A stretch of DNA of 64,000 bases from the NCBI GenBank assembly GCA_022709695.1, contig JAKLII010000004.1:170941-234940 (forward strand), written 5' to 3'. Positions 9,108 through 14,850 of this stretch are shown one piece after another. Source of the stretch: Bacteroidota bacterium. Lineage in GTDB: Bacteria > Bacteroidota > Bacteroidia > Bacteroidales > SKPS01. The translations under genes and the position numbers were made by a program. How positions within the stretch are numbered: the first letter of the stretch is position 1; every line of letters begins with the position of its first letter. Under the pieces are notes generated by a model. The model saw only the letters and a program-made list of their open reading frames with translations, made no database searches and was not told the DNA's origin.

Positions 9108-9397
9108 GACCGGCCTCCTCTCACTGCCAGGATGGTATTGGCTCTGGCTTCCAGTTCCTCACTTGTGGCCTTCCGGTTCTGCATCAGCCACTGATCCAGC
9201 TCAACCCTGCTAAAGAACAGCATTTTGCCGGATGGTTTGTAACATGGTATGCCCCCTGTGGAGGTTAGCTTATATAGGTAACTTTTACTGATACCGGTGT
9301 ATGCAGCCGCCTCATCAAAGGTGAATACTGTTTTTTGCATCAGCAGCATGGTTTCAATGTTTTGCAGCCGCTGCTCAATTAGATCTTGTGTTTGCAT
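9104..9397 (-). CDS. Helix-turn-helix protein, excisionase-like
   Basis: A 97-residue protein with an N-terminal coiled stretch and then a MerR/Xis-type HTH: FTFDEAAAYTGISKSYLYKL forms the helix-turn-helix and CYKPSGKMLFFSRVELDQWL the wing typical of excisionase-family DNA-binding domains in Bacteroidota elements. Such proteins act as recombination directionality factors or as regulators of the element. Its promoter is probably the -7 element at 9458-9465, and a 20-bp perfect palindrome at 9501-9520 lies just upstream. It overlaps the next gene by four bases. Confidence 0.75.
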   Translation of the reverse strand: MQTQDLIEQRLQNIETMLLMQKTVFTFDEAAAYTGISKSYLYKLTSTGGIPCYKPSGKMLFFSRVELDQWLMQNRKATSEELEARANTILAVRGGRS

Positions 9398-9457
9398 CTT
9401 TTTTCTTTGTTTTAATTTTTATTAAATGGACTGGCCAGCCCGATAATGATATCGATG

Positions 9458-9465
9458 CAAATATA
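9458..9465 (-). promoter_or_regulatory. -7 element before the HTH gene
   Basis: On the minus strand this reads TATATTTG, matching TAnnTTTG, about 60 bases before the HTH start. No clear -33 element was seen. Confidence 0.45.
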
Positions 9466-9500
9466 AAAGCACAAATAATTGATAATGAAAAGATTAAAGC

Positions 9501-9520
9501 CTACTGTAGGCCTACAGTAG
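9501..9520. promoter_or_regulatory. Perfect 20-bp palindrome, candidate operator
   Basis: CTACTGTAGG followed by its exact reverse complement. It covers the last codons and stop of the 365-residue gene and lies about 35-55 bases upstream of the HTH promoter. It has no T-run, so it is more like a dimeric protein-binding site than a terminator. Confidence 0.5.
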
Positions 9521-10598
9521 TCATTTTATCATTGATGAATGATGCAAACAATTCATCAACTATATCGCTCTTTTTGGGCAAACCGTTCTCTACACTTCGG
9601 CCATAGGCCTGCCTTAAATTTTCAGCAGGTGCATAGGTTAACTTATTGTTTAAGTATGTAAAACAGTCCTTTGCAATTTGCCAGTTGTTCTTTTCCTTTA
9701 CATAGCTGAACAGGTTTTTGATAAAGTAGGCCAGTAAATTGTGTGCACCTCTCCATCGGATTGGTGTAACCTCAGTTAAAGGTTGACCTTTGAAAATATT
9801 GATGAAATTCTGTTGATCGGTATCCGGATTTATTAGCTTTGCAGCTATCATTTTTTGATACAGTTCTGGCAGTTCCCTATCCGAGTTATTCAACCAGGTG
9901 TATGAATGCTTATTGTCATTTCGTCTTTGTTCCTTAAATGATTTTGATCTTTCACTTTTTTGAAGTAACAGTTTTAGTTTCACAATTGCCTTCAGACTTG
10001 AAGCTGTTGTAAGCCATTCCCAATACCCAGGTAATTCACCCGGCATAGCTCTAACCTTACCTGTTTTGGCAAACTGCTCAAATATCTCAATAGGTGTATT
10101 AAAAATTATACTATTCCTTGCTTCATGTTCAATCTCATTACTTCTTTTCTTTTCAATGCCTTCATACAATTCATTGATTTTCTTGTCAATGAAAATTCTC
10201 TGTGATTCCTTATCATAGCAAAGAACCTTACATTCCTTAATGATCTCATGAGTGATCTCTGCACTCTTCTTATCTGAATTTCTTGCAACAAATGCCTCCA
10301 CTACTGCCAAAAATTTCCCTGCCAAAATTTGGTTTACTTGATAGCACTCCCACCAGGGGTATGCTACCCCATAATTACTATCCCCATTCCAGCAGTCAGG
10401 TTCACACTTTTTACAGTCAGGTCTGCGCTCTATAATACCATTGCTCAAGTAATCCTTTAGATCATCTGGACTGCTAAAAGGTGCCATGTTGCCCATTATC
10501 TCTTTTCGGCTGTATTCAGCCCTCCTCTTGTCATCATCTTCTTTGGGATCAAAATAAAAGAGATCATCATTTATTTCATCCTCAGGATTTTGTTCCAT
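9501..10598 (-). CDS. Unknown element protein, possibly RteC-like
   Basis: A 365-residue soluble protein with no signal peptide. The N-terminal part is acidic and includes a small Cys group (CKKCEPDC). The C-terminal part contains PIRWRGAHNLLAYFIKNL and NLRQAYGRSVENGLPKKS, loosely like the C-terminal region of RteC-type proteins of Bacteroidota mobile elements; this is a weak pattern match. It starts four bases after the integrase stop codon, so it belongs to the integrase transcript. A regulatory or excision role is possible but not shown. Confidence 0.5.
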   Translation of the reverse strand: MEQNPEDEINDDLFYFDPKEDDDKRRAEYSRKEIMGNMAPFSSPDDLKDYLSNGIIERRPDCKKCEPDCWNGDSNYGVAYPWWECYQVNQILAGKFLAVVEAFVARNSDKKSAEITHEIIKECKVLCYDKESQRIFIDKKINELYEGIEKKRSNEIEHEARNSIIFNTPIEIFEQFAKTGKVRAMPGELPGYWEWLTTASSLKAIVKLKLLLQKSERSKSFKEQRRNDNKHSYTWLNNSDRELPELYQKMIAAKLINPDTDQQNFINIFKGQPLTEVTPIRWRGAHNLLAYFIKNLFSYVKEKNNWQIAKDCFTYLNNKLTYAPAENLRQAYGRSVENGLPKKSDIVDELFASFINDKMTTVGLQ

Positions 10599-10602
10599 AT
10601 CA

Positions 10603-11088
10603 TTAACAATTTATGGTTTTCACTGCCTGCCGTTTGAGTTCATCCACCACCCTGGTATATTTCTCAGTGTGCTTTAGTCCGGAATGCCCTAACAATGAGG
10701 ATACTGTTTTCACATCGACTCCATTAATGAGAAGATTTACAGCGAATGAATGCCGGGCACAATGCCAGGTAATATGTTTATCAATGCTGGCAGCCTCCAC
10801 CCAATACATTAACATCGTGTTTGCATAGGCAGCACAAGGAAGGTTGAATACCAGTTCATCTCTCCGGCCTCTTTCTGCCAGAATGGTATTGGCTGCATCA
10901 TTCAGGTAAACCACAACCTCTTTCCCGGTTTTAGCCTGCATCAGCTTCACCATGTCGTTATCAATATGTTTCCACATCAACCCTTTCACATCCACCCACC
11001 TCAGACCGGTATTCAGACTAAATAAGAATGCCCTTTTAACCTCATTTTTATGGCACACAGCCTCTCTTAGTCGTTTGATCTCATCCAT
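10603..11088 (-). CDS. Tyrosine recombinase, catalytic half (split gene)
   Basis: A 161-residue C-terminal catalytic domain of a phage-type integrase. The full active-site set is visible: Arg in NTGLRWVDVKG, a Lys in the following beta strands, H-x-x-R in WHCARHSF, His in LLGHSGLKH, and the nucleophile Tyr in TEKYTRV. It starts with an ATG inside the end of the N-terminal half (overlap 11081-11088). Skipping one base there would join KKDILS to MDEIKRL and give a normal integrase of about 350 residues. Either a single-base insertion inactivated the gene, or it is a sequence error, or the halves are made by coupled re-initiation. Confidence 0.85.
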   Translation of the reverse strand: MDEIKRLREAVCHKNEVKRAFLFSLNTGLRWVDVKGLMWKHIDNDMVKLMQAKTGKEVVVYLNDAANTILAERGRRDELVFNLPCAAYANTMLMYWVEAASIDKHITWHCARHSFAVNLLINGVDVKTVSSLLGHSGLKHTEKYTRVVDELKRQAVKTINC

Positions 11089-11656
11089 TACTCAGGATAT
11101 CTTTTTTCAACCCCTCAGACCGTCCATTTTTAACCCCTGTGCATGGATTGTCCTGCATTAACCCGGCCTTTGTCGCATCATGGCACAATTTGATGAATTT
11201 ACCAAAGTAGTTAAATGGTGTTTCACCGTTCAGGTTTTGATCCAGGTACTTTTTGAAGTTCTCAACCAGTTCAGAGGTGATCTGCCGACTGGTGATCTTT
11301 GTGCTTATACCCTCATCTTTGAGAAACAGCAGAAAATGTCTGTAACACGCCTTGGCCAGCCTCACATCCTTGTTTCTATACCCGGCAACCCACCGTACAA
11401 AGTATTCCAAAAAATAGCTGTTATCCTTGTGCTTAGACCTGATTTCATTGTCCTGGCTGGTTAGTTCCAGTTCCCTTTTGGCTCTGACCTTTTCAGCTAA
11501 TTCCTTTTGCTCCTTATTGGCTTGTACATCCACCGGGTGCCGGCTGTTGAGTTGATATAGATTCAGCATTTCATACCGCCTCTTTCCATTGTGCCAAATG
11601 TCAAGGTAATAACGGCTCCTGGCCTTCAGTTCCTTTTTTCTCAGATAAACAGGCAT
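11081..11656 (-). CDS. Tyrosine recombinase, arm-binding and core-binding half (split gene)
   Basis: A 191-residue N-terminal half of the same integrase: an arm-binding domain (VYLRKKELKARSRYYLDIWH, residues about 1-60) and a SAM-like core-binding domain (residues 85-175, ending DNPCTGVKN). It ends at a TGA that overlaps the start of the catalytic half by eight bases in a different frame. The promoter is probably TATCTTTG at 11732-11739. An inverted repeat of GGTAACA between promoter and start may be an autoregulatory or arm site. Confidence 0.85.
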   Translation of the reverse strand: MPVYLRKKELKARSRYYLDIWHNGKRRYEMLNLYQLNSRHPVDVQANKEQKELAEKVRAKRELELTSQDNEIRSKHKDNSYFLEYFVRWVAGYRNKDVRLAKACYRHFLLFLKDEGISTKITSRQITSELVENFKKYLDQNLNGETPFNYFGKFIKLCHDATKAGLMQDNPCTGVKNGRSEGLKKDILSNG

Positions 11657-11677
11657 AGTTCAGCTTTTTGAGGTTTC

Positions 11678-11702
11678 GGTAACAAATGATGCATCTGTTA
11701 CC
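11678..11702. promoter_or_regulatory. Inverted repeat in integrase leader
   Basis: GGTAACA at 11678-11684 and TGTTACC at 11696-11702 flank a GATGCATC palindrome. GTAACA is also the core of the arm-type repeats, so this may be an extra integrase site or an operator. Confidence 0.4.
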
Positions 11703-11731
11703 CTTGTTTATTCTTTGCTTTCCTTTGGTAA

Positions 11732-11739
11732 CAAAGATA
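11732..11739 (-). promoter_or_regulatory. -7 element of the integrase operon
   Basis: On the minus strand this reads TATCTTTG, matching TAnnTTTG, about 75 bases before the integrase start codon. Confidence 0.5.
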
Positions 11740-11756
11740 ATACATTCTCAAAAAGT

Positions 11757-11788
11757 AGTAACATAATAGTAACAAAAAATGCAGAAAC
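11757..11788 (+). repeat. Arm-type repeat near attR
   Basis: Direct-repeat partner of 5429-5460 (30 of 32 bases). It lies about 100 bases inside attR and just upstream of the integrase promoter. Confidence 0.55.
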
Positions 11789-11892
11789 ATAGGAAAATGC
11801 TAACTAAACAAAAGATGTTAACAACCTAATTACTATCTGTTTTTTAGTGCTTTAGCTTCCTTTTTTTGTACCCTGCTTTGTACTGTTATAGC

Positions 11893-11946
11893 CGTCCTCG
11901 CTACATCAAAGGCCTGTTAATCTGTTGATTAGCAGGCTTTTTGATT
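11893..11946 (+). repeat. attR core
   Basis: A 54-base copy of the tRNA-Met 3' end and terminator with two changes. Only the last 12 bases or so of the tRNA are duplicated, so this is not a functional tRNA. It is followed at 11951-11979 by another arm-like GTAACAAAAATTGCAG sequence outside the element. Confidence 0.85.
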
Positions 11947-12097
11947 TTTACAGCAAAAAAATGGTAACAAAAATTGCAGGTTGAGGGTTTTCGGGTGTGT
12001 TAACGGCGATAAAATCAACACATTGCTGGCAGCTTCCGCTTATAACATGAAGAATGGGTCTAATGACTCACCGTTTCGCCTGCCCGGTTGGTGGGCG

Positions 12098-13786
12098 TTA
12101 ATTTTTCACCAGTTTAACTACATTTTGTCCTTCGGTAGTTCTGATGGTCAGGAAGTATATGCCATTCGGGCCATCTAACGTAATGTTGGCTCCTGATTGT
12201 AATGTGAAGTGATTTTTGGAAATCACTTCACCATAAACATTCATAAGTACAAATTCAACATCATCGAGTTTCTGTCCAAAGGAAATGGATACATCTCCGG
12301 TTGTTGGATTCGGATAGGCAGTCAACCGGATGACTTGTGCATGTTCTTCTGCACCACTGGAAGATTTATTCATTTTGTGAACAAAAATGTCCGTTTCTCC
12401 AACCGAAGTGAGGTTGAAGGTTCCCGGACCGGGGTTAAAATCCACTGTATTTTGAAAATACCCCGTGGTATAAACATCTCCAGCAGTATCAACGATGATG
12501 GAATAGCCTACATCATATAAAGTTCCCCCGAATGATATTGCCCAGCTGAAATTCCCGGCTGCATCCAGTTTCTGAACAAAAATGTCATCATTTCCAGCCG
12601 ACTTGAGGTTAAAGGTTCCGGCACCAGGGTCAAAATCTACTGTTTCTTTGAAATACCCTGTGGTATATACATTTCCGGCAGCATCAATGGTGATGGAGTT
12701 GCCCTCATCCCAATAAATCCCCCCGAATGCTTTTGCCCAGATAAAATTCCCGGCCACATCCATTTTCTGAACAAAAATATCATCATATCCAGCCGAAGTA
12801 AGATTGAAGGTTCCGGCACCCGGGTCAAAATCTGTTGTCCCATTGAAATCCCCCGTGGTATATACATTTCCACCAGCATCAACGGTGATGGAATAGACAT
12901 CATCTTCAGCCCCCCCCCCGAATGATTTTGCCCAGATGAGATTCCCGGCCGAATCCATTTTCTGAATAAAAACGTCCCAAAATCCAGCCGAAGTGAGGTT
13001 GAAGTTTCCCAGACCAGGGTCAAAATCTGCTGTTCCCAAGTAAGCCCCTGTTGTATATACATTTCCGGCAGCATCAACGGTGATTAAGGGGCCCTCTTCC
13101 CCATCAACCCCCCCGAACGATTTTGCCCAGACGAAATTCCCGGCCGCATCCAGTTTCTGAATAAAAATGTCCTCAGATCCAGCCGGAATGAGGCAGAAGG
13201 TTCCCGGGCCGGGGTCTAAATCTACTGTATCAACGAAAACCCCTGTGGTATATACATTTCCGGCAGCATCTGCGGTGATGGAGTTGCCATAATCACAATA
13301 ATTCCCCCCGAATGATTTTGCCCAGATGAAATTCCCAGCCGTATCCATTTTCTGAACAAAAATGTCACCATTTCCTGCCGAAGTGAGGTTGAAGGCTCCG
13401 GCACCGGGGTCAAAATCTGCTGTTCCTTTATAAGTACCCGTGGTATATAGATTTCCAGCAGCATCTAAAGAGATGGAAGAGGCGCCATCATGGTCAGCCC
13501 CCCCGTATGATTTTGCCCAGACAAAATTCCCGGCCGCATCCATTTTCTGAACAAAAACGTCAGAAGATCCAGCCGAAGTGAGGTTGAAAGTTCCCGGACC
13601 GGGGTCAAAATCTGCTGTTGCTTGAAACCCCCCTGTAGTATATACATTTCCGGCAGCATCCACAGCGATGGAGTAGCCCCCATCTGAACCATTGCCACCG
13701 AATGACTTTGCCCATTCCAAGGTTTGGGCTTGCAGCGTTGCCACTGCCAACAACATGCTGGCTAACACTGCGGGTTTAATTTTCAT
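12098..13786 (-). CDS. Secreted SBBP-type beta-propeller repeat protein with T9SS tail
   Basis: A 562-residue protein with a signal peptide (MKIKPAVLASMLLAVATLQA) and seven repeats of about 65 residues, each built as WAKSFGG, DAAGNVYTTG, DFDPGAGTFNLTSAG, DIFVQKMDAAGNF. These are SBBP/delta-60-like repeats that fold as beta-propeller blades. The last 75 residues (AYPNPTTGDVSISFG to VVKLVKN) are a T9SS sorting domain, so the protein is likely displayed on or released from the cell surface. It is probably an adhesin-like or binding protein. It is the only gene between attR and the degenerate third att site, so it may be cargo of an old insertion. Confidence 0.85.
   Translation of the reverse strand: MKIKPAVLASMLLAVATLQAQTLEWAKSFGGNGSDGGYSIAVDAAGNVYTTGGFQATADFDPGPGTFNLTSAGSSDVFVQKMDAAGNFVWAKSYGGADHDGASSISLDAAGNLYTTGTYKGTADFDPGAGAFNLTSAGNGDIFVQKMDTAGNFIWAKSFGGNYCDYGNSITADAAGNVYTTGVFVDTVDLDPGPGTFCLIPAGSEDIFIQKLDAAGNFVWAKSFGGVDGEEGPLITVDAAGNVYTTGAYLGTADFDPGLGNFNLTSAGFWDVFIQKMDSAGNLIWAKSFGGGAEDDVYSITVDAGGNVYTTGDFNGTTDFDPGAGTFNLTSAGYDDIFVQKMDVAGNFIWAKAFGGIYWDEGNSITIDAAGNVYTTGYFKETVDFDPGAGTFNLKSAGNDDIFVQKLDAAGNFSWAISFGGTLYDVGYSIIVDTAGDVYTTGYFQNTVDFNPGPGTFNLTSVGETDIFVHKMNKSSSGAEEHAQVIRLTAYPNPTTGDVSISFGQKLDDVEFVLMNVYGEVISKNHFTLQSGANITLDGPNGIYFLTIRTTEGQNVVKLVKN
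12355..13720 (-). repeat. Seven 195-bp tandem repeats coding beta-propeller blades
   Basis: Period of 195 bases, measured between equivalent WAKS codons (13710 and 13515). The copies are similar but diverged at DNA level, pointing to older amplification than in the repeats at 63.1 kb. Confidence 0.8.
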
Positions 13787-13852
13787 GGGTGTTTAATACT
13801 TAATAATGTGTAGTGGTGGAAATCTTCAAACCAAAATGAAGGATCCAATATA

Positions 13853-13881
13853 CAAATATAAGTTGGTGTTTTGCAAAGATA
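13853..13881 (-). promoter_or_regulatory. Two candidate -7 elements for the beta-propeller gene
   Basis: On the minus strand TATCTTTG (13874-13881) and TATATTTG (13853-13860) both match TAnnTTTG, about 70-95 bases before the start codon. Which one is used cannot be told. Confidence 0.45.
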
Positions 13882-13932
13882 ATCATGATGTATGAAGGTT
13901 TCTTTCCTGGTTCTTTGTAAAAACGAATCGTT

Positions 13933-13981
13933 GTCGCTACCATTAAACCCCTTAATCTGTTGTTTAGCAGGTATTCCGATT
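13933..13981 (+). repeat. Third, degenerate att-like copy
   Basis: Matches the att core from TCGCTAC through TTAATCTGTTGTTTAGCAGG to GATT, with scattered changes and small indels. It is followed at 13988-14007 by an arm-like GTAACCAAATGGAAACAAT, repeating the core-then-arm order seen at the other two copies. Confidence 0.6.
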
Positions 13982-14113
13982 TTTTTTGTAACCAAATGGA
14001 AACAATCTTTACCCATGTTTTGATGTGAGTGATTTTAAAACTCACACGATTCCTCCAACTACCCACCTGTCCCCTGTCAACAGTCCTCATTTACTGCACC
14101 TCACCCCCCAACT

Positions 14114-14133
14114 CCCTCTCCTGAAGGAGAGGG
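14114..14133. repeat. Short hairpin CCCTCTCC-TGAA-GGAGAGGG
   Basis: A perfect 8-bp stem with a 4-base loop between the third att copy and the SDR gene. It could be a small dispersed repeat or a transcript end; no T-run follows on the minus strand. Confidence 0.3.
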
Positions 14134-14187
14134 GGAGAAAGAGAGTGGTTTTTAATGTTATTTGTACGGCTAAGGTGAAAAGGATTC

Positions 14188-14826
14188 CTAAAAATCCAGA
14201 ATCTTTTGTCCGGGAATGCAATATATTCCATCTTTTAGCACTTTGACGGAAGAAATCATCGCTTCCGCCAATCGTATGGTGGAGATGGGCTTCTGAGCCC
14301 GCAGCAAACCCATTCTGTTGAAGAAACCTATGATTCTGGCACCCTGTACTTCGGTGGGCCGTTCAGCACCCCCGCGGAGCAGCAGTGGCGGACGGAAGAT
14401 GATAAGCTTGTTGAAGTGAAGCGCTCTGACATCTTCATCCAGCTGCCCTTTCATCCTGCTGTAAAAGAAGGGTGATTTTGCTGCTGCATTGATGGCCGAT
14501 ACCAGCACGTAGCATGGTACTCCATGCTCCCTTGCAGCTTTGGCAAACTGGTACTGGTAGGTATGATCCACTTTCCATTGCGATTCCTTACTTCCGGCCA
14601 GCTTGCGGGTGGTACCCAGACATGAAAACAGTACGTCCCCTTTTACGTATTCCTTCCACTCATCGGGATTGTCAAAATCTATCACATGGATCTTTAGCCT
14701 TTCATTTTGAATACCCGGATTTCTCCTGACAAATACATCCAGCTGTTGAATTTCATCATCCTTCAGCAGTAATTCGAGGAGGTCTTTTCCGGTCGCTCCC
14801 GTTGCTCCCAGCAATAATACTTTCAT
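14188..14826 (-). CDS. Atypical SDR-family NAD(P)-binding protein (HTATIP2-like)
   Basis: A 212-residue protein with the Rossmann-fold nucleotide motif at the very N-terminus (VLLLGATGATGKDLLELLL, GxxGxxG type) and an SDR-like core: FSCLGTT near residue 70, YVLVSAINAA near 107, and the YSRMKGQLDE motif near residue 120 carrying Tyr and Lys in YxxxK form. The length and pattern fit the HTATIP2/oxidoreductase group of atypical short-chain dehydrogenases. The substrate is unknown. It lies 24 bases after the stop of the fibronectin-III gene on the same strand and may be co-transcribed, although a functional link is not obvious. Confidence 0.75.
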   Translation of the reverse strand: MKVLLLGATGATGKDLLELLLKDDEIQQLDVFVRRNPGIQNERLKIHVIDFDNPDEWKEYVKGDVLFSCLGTTRKLAGSKESQWKVDHTYQYQFAKAAREHGVPCYVLVSAINAAAKSPFFYSRMKGQLDEDVRALHFNKLIIFRPPLLLRGGAERPTEVQGARIIGFFNRMGLLRAQKPISTIRLAEAMISSVKVLKDGIYCIPGQKILDF

Positions 14827-14850
14827 GATTCCGCGTAACTCCCAAAAACG

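Larger units (their letters stand above)
5369..11946. mobile_element. Integrative element in tRNA-Met with gene II/X-like Rep
   Basis: About 6.6 kb bounded by 54-bp direct repeats (52 of 54 bases identical) at 5369-5422 and 11893-11946, the first formed by the tRNA-Met 3' end and terminator. On the minus strand it carries a tyrosine recombinase (split by a frameshift), an unknown 365-residue protein, an HTH/excisionase-like protein, a 185-residue unknown and a gene II/X-like replication protein. On the plus strand it carries a TPR lipoprotein and a small secreted protein. No capsid, portal, Zot-like ATPase, relaxase or type IV secretion gene is visible. It is therefore best called a small integrative plasmid-like or satellite element rather than a complete phage or conjugative element. 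Confidence 0.85.
11947..13981. mobile_element. Probable remnant of an earlier insertion at the same tRNA
   Basis: About 2 kb between attR and a third, decayed att copy (13933-13981). It contains a single gene, the beta-propeller-repeat T9SS protein, and no recombinase. The simplest reading is a second, older element at this tRNA that has lost its mobility genes, leaving its cargo. Confidence 0.5.

Noticed and set aside
11102..11107. Programmed -1 frameshift on the A-run (minus strand) before the integrase split
   Set aside because: The catalytic half is in the +1 frame relative to the first half, and a TGA in that frame lies between the A-run and the join, so slippage there would not fuse the two parts.
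7600..11656. Complete filamentous prophage
   Set aside because: A gene II/X-like Rep is present, but no Zot-type ATPase, coat or adsorption gene could be found.
12637..13698. Minus-strand frames of 77-146 codons in the beta-propeller gene
   Set aside because: They are out-of-frame readings of the 195-bp repeats, present because each repeat opens the same alternative frame.
12355..13720. Possible CRISPR array
   Set aside because: The 195-bp period, coding continuity and lack of distinct spacers show protein-coding repeats. No CRISPR array or cas gene was seen in the window.
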